IMG/VR virus record: IMGVR_UViG_3300027741_000300
Location: 1 to 22,100 of that record
Direction: 5' to 3' (one strand)
Source of the DNA: a virus
Length of the DNA stretch: 22,100 nt
Shown here: one piece after another, positions 1 through 5,634 of the stretch
Layout of the letters: the number at the start of each line of letters is the position of its first letter
Numbering within the stretch: position 1 is the first letter of the stretch
Made by a program: the position numbers and the translations under genes
The notes under the pieces: generated by a model
The model's input: the letters and a program-made list of their open reading frames with translations, nothing else
Told to the model about the DNA's origin: nothing
Database searches by the model: none

Positions 1-153
1 TGACACTTTGTTGGTGCCTGTTGGTGCCTGTTGGTGCCTGTTGGTGCCTGTTGGTGTTAAACACCTTCCGTCAAATGGAATCGCTGATTCAATTAAATCC
101 ATAATTGCATTCATGCAAAACCTGCCTGGTTTACAGTCCTGCTCCTCAGCCAT
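1..153 (-). CDS. Partial small ORF containing 10-bp tandem repeats, function unknown
   Basis: An open frame starts at an ATG (153-151) and stays open to the left window edge, so the gene is cut off. The first 34 or so residues read as a plausible helical protein (MAEEQDCKPGRF near the start). The frame then runs through the tandem repeat at 11-56, which gives a T/G/N/Q/P-rich stretch. It begins 19 bp after the stop of the ribbon-helix-helix-like gene on the same strand, so the two could be co-transcribed. A GGTGG sequence about 9 nt upstream could act as ribosome binding site. The visible frame is only 51 codons, so chance openness is possible. No function is recognised. Confidence 0.4.
   Translation of the reverse strand, partial: MAEEQDCKPGRFCMNAIMDLIESAIPFDGRCLTPTGTNRHQQAPTGTNKVS
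11..56. repeat. 10-bp tandem direct repeat, TTGGTGCCTG, 4.6 copies
   Basis: TTGGTGCCTG occurs four times head to tail (11-50), followed by a fifth partial copy TTGGTG (51-56). The 10-bp period places each copy on about the same face of the helix, as in iteron or operator arrays. The array also lies inside the open frame of the partial minus-strand gene, where a 10-bp unit is not a multiple of three. The same hexamer occurs inverted (CACCAA) at 446-451 and 461-466 in the nearby divergent intergenic region. Confidence 0.9.
53..65. promoter_or_regulatory. Perfect 13-bp palindrome GGTGTTAAACACC, candidate operator
   Basis: GGTGTT and AACACC flank a central A, giving perfect dyad symmetry overlapping the last repeat copy. 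A near-identical dyad occurs at 387-399. Two-fold symmetric sites of this size suit a small dimeric regulator. Its use as an operator is inferred. Confidence 0.4.
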
Positions 154-172
154 AGCTGATAACCACCGAAAC

Positions 173-382
173 TTATCTTCCGGAATCTTGAATAGAATCG
201 CCCTTTTTGCCTTTGTTTTCTTTTTCATTATGATCTGATACAAAATCGTTGATTAACTTTTCTTGAGCGGCAGATGTGCTTTCAAAACCTTGTTCCATGG
301 CCGCTTTTTCAAACGCCATTTTTAAAGCCGCATCCACCCAAACCCCGACGAGCCTTTTGCTCTTGTCGCGTTGATTCGGCAT
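173..382 (-). CDS. Small ribbon-helix-helix-like DNA-binding protein (putative regulator)
   Basis: The product is 69 residues. After a basic N-terminus, residues 9-16 (KRLVGVWV) could form the beta strand of an Arc/CopG-type fold. Two helices may follow (about 19-31 and 36-47, around the FESTSAA turn), and the C-terminal tail is charged and rich in Lys and Glu. RHH proteins bind DNA as dimers through the paired strand and often repress their own promoter. The start is ATG 382. Upstream AGGTGA, about 12 nt away, lies inside a dyad (387-399), so protein binding or RNA pairing there could limit expression. It is read away from the lipoprotein and integrase and sits just upstream of the partial 1-153 gene. 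An arc-like repressor or a small antitoxin are both possible. Family assignment is by eye. Confidence 0.55.
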   Translation of the reverse strand: MPNQRDKSKRLVGVWVDAALKMAFEKAAMEQGFESTSAAQEKLINDFVSDHNEKENKGKKGDSIQDSGR

Positions 383-565
383 GAAAGGTGTTTATCACCT
401 CGGCGTTTCGCGTAAAGTTTTTTTTAAGAAAAATTTAAGAAAAAACACCAAACCAAACCACACCAACGAGTTGCGGAGTAAACACTAAAGCAAAAAACGA
501 CGCGCAACATGCGCAAAAAACTGCGCGCCCTTGAATTTCTGCCACCGTCGCACATAGTGGCGCGC
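383..565. promoter_or_regulatory. Divergent intergenic region with A/T tracts and CACCAA boxes
   Basis: This stretch separates the leftward RHH-like gene from the rightward lipoprotein gene. It contains an 11-bp direct repeat TTTAAGAAAAA at 423-433 and 434-444, which makes a strongly A-tracted, probably curved segment, and CACCAA boxes at 446-451 and 461-466. On the minus strand TTGGTG, an 18-nt spacer and TTAAAA could form a weak promoter for the RHH-like gene, but this is tentative. Confidence 0.4.
387..399. promoter_or_regulatory. Dyad GGTGTTTATCACC overlapping the ribosome binding region of the RHH-like gene
   Basis: GGTG and CACC arms flank TTTAT. Together with the 53-65 dyad this gives a consensus GGTGTTWAWCACC. 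On the minus strand it covers the AGGTGA that would serve as Shine-Dalgarno of the 173-382 gene, and could form a 4-bp hairpin with a 5-nt loop in the RNA. Autoregulation is inferred. Confidence 0.45.
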
Positions 566-1147
566 ATGAAACAAACGCGCCAAGCAATAGCGTTTCTCTG
601 TTGCGGTATTATCCTAACAAGCTGCGGTGAAAAGGTTTCTGAAGTGACGGCCGAGAAAGTTTCCGATCAGCCTGCAAAACTTTTGCCACCAACTCCAGCC
701 GTGCCGCCGGTTGTAAATTTGGAACCACCACAGGCGCGCGCACCGATTCAAACCCCAGAATTTGCAACGCAATACAAACAGGCAGAAGCAAAAGCGTTGC
801 GGGAATTCCCAGAGCTTGGAATTGCTGGCTCTGCTTTTAACCTTTTGTTTTTGAAATACGTACGAGACCAGCAAGCGCGTAGTTCCGAGCATTTTAAGTC
901 TCCCGAGTGGCCGTACAATTTTGCAAAACTTGTGAACGAGGAAATTTCAAAAATTCGAGCCGAAGAAAAGCGCCGTGCAACAACTCACGAATACTTTGCG
1001 CCACCACCGGTTTTTAACACGACTTCAGCTCCGGCCCCAGTCGCCACAATGCCGACAGTTTCAAGCGGGACCCATTGGGTCAACGAATTCACGCGGAAAG
1101 ACGGCACCGTTGTGCGCGGCCATTGGTCGGCAAATCCCACTCGGTGA
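566..1147 (+). CDS. Putative lipoprotein of unknown function
   Basis: The product is 193 residues from ATG 566. The frame opens earlier (509), but starting at 566 puts a typical lipoprotein signal at the N-terminus: MKQTR, a hydrophobic stretch, then lipobox LTSC with Cys20 as the predicted lipidated residue. A proline-rich linker follows (about 35-70), then a charged helical region. The C-terminal end carries an F-TRKDGT-VRGHW pattern resembling the short YTRKDGT-V-P-H motif found in many small bacterial and phage proteins. It is the only rightward gene on this side, is convergent with the integrase (6 bp between stops), and may be a lysogenic-conversion cargo gene. A spanin-type lysis role is less likely because it lies away from the lysis cassette. 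Confidence 0.6.
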   Translation: MKQTRQAIAFLCCGIILTSCGEKVSEVTAEKVSDQPAKLLPPTPAVPPVVNLEPPQARAPIQTPEFATQYKQAEAKALREFPELGIAGSAFNLLFLKYVRDQQARSSEHFKSPEWPYNFAKLVNEEISKIRAEEKRRATTHEYFAPPPVFNTTSAPAPVATMPTVSSGTHWVNEFTRKDGTVVRGHWSANPTR

Positions 1148-1153
1148 CCGGCT

Positions 1154-2329
1154 TTACCTCGACTCGCGGAGTAATGTTTCCGGTGTCAGTTTCCAAAATT
1201 CTTGTGCCATTCCCCGAGTGATAGTTTCGCCGCTAACCGTCTGCACCGCGCGATAGTGAGCAAAAAGCGTGTCTTCTCCTTGAGAGTGCCCCATCAGCGC
1301 CTTGAGCTGCGCCGCGTTCTGATGTGCAGCGTAGTGCATGGTTGCAAAGGTGTGTCGCAAAACGTCATGCACCCACCCATTCAAAAGGCCCGCATCTTCG
1401 CGGAGTCGATCCCAGCGTTTTCGATGTCCTGACACCGTGAAAGGAGTACCAACGGGCACAACACTTTGCCAAAACGCCAACCAAGATTGAGCCGCTGGCG
1501 CCAAGTCAATGACGCGTGTGCGCGAGGTCTTTGACGCTTTGGCCGTGATTCGCAAAGTCCCTTCCTCCGCGTGGTAACGATCAAGCGTTGTGCGCGCAAT
1601 TTCATCGGGTCGAACGCCAGCAAACAACGCCAATGCTAGCCACCCCAACAAAAGCCGATGTTCTGGCCGTACCGCTGTGGCAAGCAATTGCTGAACTTCA
1701 TTGACGCCAAGCGCTTGAATTTCTTCGGCGTCGCTTTTTGCGATTCGGATCCGATTTGCCGCACCTGAAAGGGGATTAGAGACTAAGGCCCCCGACAGCG
1801 TACACCATTCAAAGAACGCTTTGAGCGTCACCAGCCGGTTTGTATGCGTGGCGGGACTGTAGCCCGGTTCCGTGACAAATGGCAGCACCGCTTCCCGAGT
1901 GAGTTCCGCGACATTGTCCGTGCTGCTAATTTGAAAAAATGCCGTTAACGTGTTGACGCTTTGCCGAATATATTTTTCTGTTCGGTTCAACCGCGTCAGT
2001 TCTGCCTGGTAATCTTTGAGCAGTTTTTGCGATGGCGGCGCGGCTTTGGGCTCTTTGTAAGTCTCAAAGAACCAGCGAAAGACATCGTCAAGCGTTTTTC
2101 CAGTTCCATCCAAACGCGCAAGCCATTTTCCAAGCGTCGGATGCTCAACTGGGGCAGGAGTTAACGCATTTCGCCCTTTGGCCGCAACAAGGGCTCTGGC
2201 ATCGACCAAAGCGGTGGTTGCTTCGCCGCGCGTGCGAAATGATTTACGCACTCGAACCCCATCCACCAGACCAAGATCCAACTGCCAAACAACAGCTCCA
2301 GAGGGGTTTTTTCGTGCGCGAATTTTCAC
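1154..2329 (-). CDS. int: Tyrosine-family site-specific integrase
   Basis: The product is 391 residues from GTG 2329, with AAGG about 8 nt upstream. The N-terminus (1-50) looks like the small arm-type DNA-binding domain (VRVRKSFRTRGEA). Residues about 80-185 form the SAM-like core-binding domain. The catalytic domain has Arg240 (FAGVRPDE), a candidate Lys at 264/267, His321 and Arg325 (HDVLRHTF), His348 (MGHSQ) and the nucleophile Tyr359 (AHYRAV). All residues expected of an active recombinase are present. It would recombine the tRNA-derived core at 2472-2517 with the host tRNA-Thr gene. Its start lies just beside the arm-type repeats at 2360-2385, so binding there could also repress it. The tail after Tyr359 recalls integrases of Verrucomicrobiota/Planctomycetota, from memory only. 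Confidence 0.95.
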   Translation of the reverse strand: MKIRARKNPSGAVVWQLDLGLVDGVRVRKSFRTRGEATTALVDARALVAAKGRNALTPAPVEHPTLGKWLARLDGTGKTLDDVFRWFFETYKEPKAAPPSQKLLKDYQAELTRLNRTEKYIRQSVNTLTAFFQISSTDNVAELTREAVLPFVTEPGYSPATHTNRLVTLKAFFEWCTLSGALVSNPLSGAANRIRIAKSDAEEIQALGVNEVQQLLATAVRPEHRLLLGWLALALFAGVRPDEIARTTLDRYHAEEGTLRITAKASKTSRTRVIDLAPAAQSWLAFWQSVVPVGTPFTVSGHRKRWDRLREDAGLLNGWVHDVLRHTFATMHYAAHQNAAQLKALMGHSQGEDTLFAHYRAVQTVSGETITRGMAQEFWKLTPETLLRESR

Positions 2330-2399
2330 GCAAACCTTTTAGCACGCTGTGCCGGAAAAGTGACGTCAAAAGTGACGTGTGACGTCCTTTTGTGGCTTT

Positions 2400-2447
2400 T
2401 TGTGACCTATTTGTGAGCTGCTCTCACAATCTTTTTTTGTTTCACAA
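2400..2447. promoter_or_regulatory. TTGTGA boxes, two direct and two inverted, in the integrase-side arm
   Basis: TTGTGA lies at 2400-2405 and 2411-2416, and its complement TCACAA at 2424-2429 and 2442-2447. The inner pair forms a perfect 7-bp inverted repeat (TTGTGAG / CTCACAA) with a 5-nt loop. They sit between the GTGACGT cluster and the core, upstream of the integrase. They could bind an excisionase or repressor, or carry the integrase promoter. Confidence 0.45.
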
Positions 2448-2471
2448 GTCCTTGTCGGTAAAGACTTAGAC

Positions 2472-2517
2472 TGGAGCCAGTGGCGGGAATTGAACCCGCG
2501 ACCTACTGATTACGAAT
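2472..2517 (-). other. att core: 3' half of a tRNA-Thr(CGT) gene
   Basis: On the minus strand this reads as tRNA from the anticodon loop TTCGTAA (anticodon CGT) through the 3' anticodon stem, variable loop, T arm (GCGGG / TTCAATT / CCCGC), the acceptor 3' strand CACTGGC, discriminator T and an encoded CCA. The 5' anticodon-stem sequence that would pair is absent beyond 2517, so this is not a functional tRNA. It is the usual kind of identity block by which an integrating phage restores the host tRNA gene. Confidence 0.85.
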
Positions 2518-2743
2518 GAGGGGTTACAAATAACAAGTTGCTCATGCGCAACAACATATTAACCAATGCAAAAAAGCGTGTGACGTTTGGTGACGTCCAA
2601 TTTCACTCTGTGGCGTGAGTTGACGGGGTTCAATAAAGTGACAGTGTTTGTCATGATTAGAACCTGAACCATGGGGGTGGTTGAGTTCGACGAAACGAGT
2701 GAGCCCGGCCCGTCGTGTGACGGTGTCCGGGTTTTTCGCAAAA

Positions 2744-2815
2744 ACAGGGGTGGAGCATTGGCAGCTCGCCAGTCTCATAAGCTGGAGGCAGCAGGTTCGA
2801 TTCCTGCCCCCTGAA
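2744..2815 (+). tRNA. tRNA with anticodon CAT (Met elongator or Ile2)
   Basis: A full cloverleaf can be drawn. The acceptor CAGGGG pairs with CCCCTG, with an A-A mismatch at the outermost pair. U8 is present. The D arm is GAGC/GCTC with GG in its loop. The anticodon arm is CCAGT/GCTGG with loop CTCATAA, and the T arm is GCAGG/CCTGC with loop TTCGATT. CCA is not encoded, so a host CCA-adding enzyme would be needed. The anticodon stem lacks the three G-C pairs of initiator tRNA. CAT may be read as Met, or as Ile AUA if the C is lysidinylated. It directly abuts the 3' end of the endolysin gene on the other strand. Confidence 0.85.
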
Positions 2816-2816
2816 C

Positions 2817-3365
2817 TCAAACGGATCGCGTCGGATCCGTTGTCAACGCCAACAGGGCGTCTACTCGGTTAAGCCAACCGGCTAAAAAGTCGTGTTGCGT
2901 TGCGTCGTTGTCAGCGAGCATTCTGTAAAACGCTGGGCGTTGGTTTGCCAGTGCTTCAGCAACCGCGACCGAGCCCCGCGCATCAATTTCGGCGTGTAGC
3001 GCGGAAAGCGTTTTTGAACCAATTTTGCCGTCGGCGGCAGTTAACACAACGCGTTGCAAAAACAACGCGGCTTGGTGAAGTCCGCAGTTTACCGCAGCGT
3101 CGAAATGCGCCACGCAAACAGGCCACGGCATTTCGTCGCAGTGAGCCGGGAGCCAGTATTTTTGTAGATAGATTTGCTCAACTTCGCCTGGCTCGATCAA
3201 ACGGATGTCGCGTTCTGGGTGGCCAAACTCGCGTCGCCATTCGTTATACTCGCCTTGTAACAAACCAAAATTTGTTGAACCGCCGTGATCGTGCGGGTCG
3301 TTTGTGTAACCGCCTTCTTCCTCAAGAACAAACTTTAAGGCGCGTTGAAAATTACCCTCATTCAT
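2817..3365 (-). CDS. Endolysin, GH108-type N-acetylmuramidase
   Basis: The product is 182 residues from ATG 3365; the frame opens further upstream but only inside the previous gene. The N-terminal motif EGGYTNDPHDHGGSTNFG is the hallmark of glycoside hydrolase family 108 muramidases, with Glu17 as the expected catalytic acid. The central part (LQKYWLP, HFDAAVNCG) is also typical. The C-terminal portion (about 105-175: DGKIGSKTL, RPAFYRMLA, GWLNRVD) matches the companion peptidoglycan-binding type 3 domain. It cleaves the cell wall glycan at lysis. No signal peptide is seen, so release should depend on the holin-like proteins encoded upstream. It overlaps the preceding gene by 8 bp and is the last gene of the late train. 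Confidence 0.92.
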   Translation of the reverse strand: MNEGNFQRALKFVLEEEGGYTNDPHDHGGSTNFGLLQGEYNEWRREFGHPERDIRLIEPGEVEQIYLQKYWLPAHCDEMPWPVCVAHFDAAVNCGLHQAALFLQRVVLTAADGKIGSKTLSALHAEIDARGSVAVAEALANQRPAFYRMLADNDATQHDFLAGWLNRVDALLALTTDPTRSV

Positions 3366-3591
3366 CAGTTTTTTCACTAAACCCGTCATCTTCGTCCACC
3401 ATGCCGCAGCACGCGTCCAACCAGTTTTCAATTTGTTTCTGGCGCGCTAAAATGTTGCCACATCCCACTTGAAAGACGTCGGTGTTGGTCGGTTGCTCGG
3501 ATTGAGTGAAGATTTGAACGATTTCAAAATGCTCACTCAAAAGATCCATTGCGCGCCGCAAAATGGCGTCTTGAGCGTCAAGATTTGACAT
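3358..3591 (-). CDS. Small acidic protein of unknown function in the lysis cassette
   Basis: The product is 77 residues from ATG 3591. It is mostly predicted helix, with three cysteines (GCG, ACCG) and an acidic C-terminus (DEDDGF). It has no transmembrane segment or signal. It lies 4 bp after the holin-like gene and overlaps the endolysin start by 8 bp, so it is translated with the lysis genes. A regulatory or accessory lysis role is possible from position only; no family is recognised. Confidence 0.6.
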   Translation of the reverse strand: MSNLDAQDAILRRAMDLLSEHFEIVQIFTQSEQPTNTDVFQVGCGNILARQKQIENWLDACCGMVDEDDGFSEKTDE

Positions 3592-3595
3592 CAAG

Positions 3596-3760
3596 TTACG
3601 CTTTTTCGTTTCGCAACACGTCAATCACGCCAAAAACACCCATGATTGCCGTCGTAATCGCGCCGCCAACGCCGGTGGAGTAGAGGCCAGCCGCTGCACC
3701 GAGTTTTGCAACACCGAGCCAAGTTGACGGCTGTTGCAGGTAGTTTTTAAACAGATTCAT
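3596..3760 (-). CDS. Small holin-like membrane protein
   Basis: The product is 54 residues from ATG 3760, in an ATGA overlap with the stop of the gene before it. After a short polar N-terminus (FKNYLQQPSTW), residues about 15-47 are glycine- and alanine-rich and hydrophobic (LGVAKLGAAAGLYSTGVGG, then ITTAIMGVFGVIDVL), enough for one or two membrane spans with a charged end RNEKA. The QPSTW start, glycine-rich hydrophobic core and position beside the endolysin fit a small phage holin family. A second membrane protein sits directly upstream, so the two may act as a pair. Confidence 0.6.
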   Translation of the reverse strand: MNLFKNYLQQPSTWLGVAKLGAAAGLYSTGVGGAITTAIMGVFGVIDVLRNEKA

Positions 3761-3975
3761 ACTTTTTGAGTGTGTTCGAGCAGCTTTGCCCAAAGCTCTT
3801 TTCGATCAGACGAGCATTCCGCAATTTCACTTTCGAGTCGGTTCAAGTGCTCTTTGCGCTCTTCATTTAAGCGGTTGATCAACTCGTTGTTAACGCGTTG
3901 CATCCAAGCGATGGCGATGATCAGCAACAAAACGGGAAAGCCTTGGCCTTTTGCCAATTCGATAAGCTCTTGCAT
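3757..3975 (-). CDS. UviB/BhlA-like holin-associated membrane protein
   Basis: The product is 72 residues from ATG 3975. An N-terminal helix leads into one membrane span at about 13-25 (FPVLLLIIAIAWM). A long charged coiled coil of Glu, Arg, Lys and Asn follows (about 28-70). This one-span-plus-coiled-coil shape is that of the UviB/BhlA holin-like family. A spanin or antiholin with the same topology cannot be excluded. It is co-translated with the following holin-like gene. Confidence 0.55.
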   Translation of the reverse strand: MQELIELAKGQGFPVLLLIIAIAWMQRVNNELINRLNEERKEHLNRLESEIAECSSDRKELWAKLLEHTQKV

Positions 3976-3978
3976 GGG

Positions 3979-4461
3979 TTAATTAGGTTCAAGGACTGCA
4001 ATGCGGTTTGCTAACGCGTCCAACGCCGTTTGCAGTCCGATGATTGTGGTAATGGTTTGCGTGTGCAACTCACCTGCGTAATGGCCTGCGGGCTGTTTAC
4101 CGTTCAACGCGGTGCGAATGTCTGCCAACTGACTTGCTAGGTCGGCAAATTGCGCGGCGGTGGCAAAATCGCCAATGTCCTGCTTGGCTGCTAATGCAGC
4201 AACCAAGCCGGAAATTGACGAAACCCCAAGGCCGACAATGTCGCCGGGAGTGTGCTGATGAATTAGGGGAGACGCTCCCAAACTCACCAGCGTCACCGGT
4301 TCAGGATCTGGATTGATGCAAATCATTTCGCCATTTGCTAATTTGACAAACACCTTTCCGGTAAATTGTTGAAACGTGGGTTCGCCAACTTTGACTTCGC
4401 TGGGGTGCGGAATGGCTTCTGGAGTTTCAGCCATTCGCATTTGTAATATATTATCTATCAT
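3979..4461 (-). CDS. Tail fibre-like protein, short
   Basis: The product is 160 residues from ATG 4461. Residues about 30-95 resemble the head of the main fibre: a short beta-rich piece (VFVKLANGEMICIN), then an IHQH-PGDI-GLG histidine motif followed by LVAALAAKQDIGD. The C-terminal 60 residues are helical with repeated A/L/Q heptads (IIGLQTALDALANRIAVL), which suggests a trimeric coiled coil. Short fibres or fibre-assembly proteins with an H-x-H-I-xx-I motif are common near phage lysis genes. It is probably a side fibre or accessory adhesin; its exact role is unknown. Confidence 0.55.
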   Translation of the reverse strand: MIDNILQMRMAETPEAIPHPSEVKVGEPTFQQFTGKVFVKLANGEMICINPDPEPVTLVSLGASPLIHQHTPGDIVGLGVSSISGLVAALAAKQDIGDFATAAQFADLASQLADIRTALNGKQPAGHYAGELHTQTITTIIGLQTALDALANRIAVLEPN

Positions 4462-4491
4462 TTACGTTAATGATGTTTTGCCGTTTCCACT

Positions 4492-5583
4492 TTAGCCGCC
4501 GCTGTTGTTTGCGGCGTCAGCAGCAGCCCGAGCCTCAAGCTCCGAGCCGTACTCAGTCGAATTGTACGCCCAGTGGGCGTTGTGACTACCAGAGCCATCG
4601 TACACATTCACGCCGGTGTTTGCCGCGAGCCATGCGGGAAATTCCGCGTCGCCTTGAGCTGCCCGAGCTTCAGCCCGCGACGTATATTCCGTCTGGTTGT
4701 ACGCCCACTGGCCGTTGTAACTTCCAGTTCCGGATACATATTGATTAAGCCCGACGTTGTTCGCAAGCCACGATGGGTATTCTAAATCTGCTTTAGCTGC
4801 GGTTGCGGATAGGTAATCCGCATAAAAAACGGTATTATACGCCCATCTATCTCTAAACACGTTCAGCCCCACATTAGTTGCAACCCACGCTTGAAACGGA
4901 GCGTCAGCGTAAGCGGCGCGTGCAGCAGATTCTGAATTGTACTCCGTCGAGTTGTACGCCCACTGACCGTTGTGAGAACCATTGCTATGATACTGACTTA
5001 CGCCAATAAGACCGGCAAGCCATGTCTGGTACGCGGCTTCTTCTTCCGCAGCAGCTTGTTGCGCAGGTGTGCGACCCTCGTGCGCGTCCTTGTACGCTTG
5101 CAAATCGGCAGCGTCCGCAGCGTCCTGAGCTTCTTTAGCAGCTTGTTGCGCAGGTGTGCGACCCTCGTGCGCGTCCTTGTACGCTTGCAAATCGGCAGCG
5201 TCCGCAGCGTCCTGAGCTTCTTTAGCAGCTTGTTGCGCAGGTGTGCGACCCTCGTGCGCGTCTTTGTACGCTTGCAAATCGGCAGCGGCATCGGTGACCG
5301 TACCCGAGACGGTGCCGCTGTTGGTGGCCGTGCCGCTGAATGTCGCGTCTCCGGTGACACTGCCCGCATTGCTGGCCGTTCCGCTAAATGTGGCGTTGCC
5401 GGTGATCGTGCCGTTGGCGCGGTTCACAGCGGAATCTTGAAAGGTTGCGGCGCCAACAATCGAACCGCTGTTGGCGGACGTGTCCGAAACGGTAACGCCG
5501 TTTGCGGCAATGATGGTGCCAAAGTTTTCAGCGCCATTGACCAAACTAACCGTGTCTGCTGTAAGAGAAATTGAAGGATTCAT
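4492..5583 (-). CDS. Repeat-rich fibre/adhesin (beta-solenoid, helical repeats, four WAYN modules)
   Basis: The product is 363 residues from ATG 5583. It has three architectures in series. Residues about 20-96 are short glycine-rich repeats (GTITGNATFSGTASNAG), likely a beta-solenoid. Residues 101-180 hold 2.7 near-identical 29-residue alanine-rich helical units (DLQAYKDAHEGRTPAQQAA). Residues 186-353 contain four related modules of about 40 residues built on WLA-N-GVN-Y, NGQWAYN-TEY and EARAA-DA-F. Such composite repeats are typical of elongated surface proteins that bind receptors. The gene has its own space after a strong terminator (5595-5622), so it may be expressed separately from the main tail genes. 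No chaperone or peptidase domain is seen. Receptor binding is inferred. Confidence 0.65.
   Translation of the reverse strand: MNPSISLTADTVSLVNGAENFGTIIAANGVTVSDTSANSGSIVGAATFQDSAVNRANGTITGNATFSGTASNAGSVTGDATFSGTATNSGTVSGTVTDAAADLQAYKDAHEGRTPAQQAAKEAQDAADAADLQAYKDAHEGRTPAQQAAKEAQDAADAADLQAYKDAHEGRTPAQQAAAEEEAAYQTWLAGLIGVSQYHSNGSHNGQWAYNSTEYNSESAARAAYADAPFQAWVATNVGLNVFRDRWAYNTVFYADYLSATAAKADLEYPSWLANNVGLNQYVSGTGSYNGQWAYNQTEYTSRAEARAAQGDAEFPAWLAANTGVNVYDGSGSHNAHWAYNSTEYGSELEARAAADAANNSGG
5054..5287. repeat. 87-bp tandem repeat, 2.7 copies, inside the fibre gene
   Basis: Units start at 5054, 5141 and 5228. The first two are identical by eye. The third stops after about 60 bp and differs at one position (gtctttg versus gtccttg). 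The unit keeps the reading frame (29 codons) and encodes an alanine-rich helical segment. Near identity at the DNA level points to recent duplication or ongoing recombination. Confidence 0.95.
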
Positions 5584-5594
5584 GTTAAAAACGC

Positions 5595-5622
5595 GGGCGG
5601 GTCGCAAATGTTGCGCCCGCCC
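5595..5622 (-). terminator. Rho-independent terminator between fibre genes
   Basis: A GC-rich inverted repeat: GGGCGGG-T-CGCAA / TTGCG-CCCGCCC with an ATG loop and one bulged base, 12 pairs in all. On the leftward transcript it is followed by GCGTTTTTAAC. It lies between the stop of the fibre extension frame (5635) and the start of the repeat-rich fibre (5583). Confidence 0.8.
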
Positions 5623-5634
5623 TTTGGTTAATAA

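Larger units (their letters stand above)
2360..2596. other. attP: Predicted phage attachment region (attP) with arm sites on both sides of a core
   Basis: GTGACGT occurs in the same orientation at 2360-2366, 2372-2378 and 2379-2385 on the integrase side, and at 2580-2586 and 2590-2596 on the other side. Between them lies the tRNA-derived core (2472-2517). This is the layout expected for an integrase that binds short arm-type repeats and a central core. Integrated attL or attR ends would normally keep only one arm next to phage DNA. Assigning GTGACGT as the arm box is inference from repetition and position. Confidence 0.65.

Noticed and set aside
11-56. Repeats as a CRISPR array
   Set aside because: Units are 10 bp and directly adjacent with no spacers; no cas-like genes.
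8-238. Rightward 76-residue open frame over the tandem repeats
   Set aside because: Its start is repeat translation of low complexity and it runs antisense to two minus-strand frames; no ribosome site.
2472-2517. A functional tRNA-Thr gene
   Set aside because: Only the 3' half is present; sequence past 2517 does not pair with the anticodon stem and no D arm or 5' acceptor strand is found.
2731-2745. GTTTTT-CGC-AAAAAC hairpin as a terminator
   Set aside because: The stem is almost all A-T and overlaps the tRNA 5' end; no U-tract follows.
2681-2872. Rightward 63-residue open frame
   Set aside because: It is the translation of the tRNA(CAT) gene and its flanks.
5054-5287. 87-bp repeats as CRISPR or an insertion element
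   Set aside because: They are contiguous, in frame, and encode part of a fibre protein.
4972-5574. Rightward 200-residue open frame opposite the fibre
   Set aside because: It is antisense to the fibre repeats, Arg/Leu/Val-rich, and has no ribosome site.
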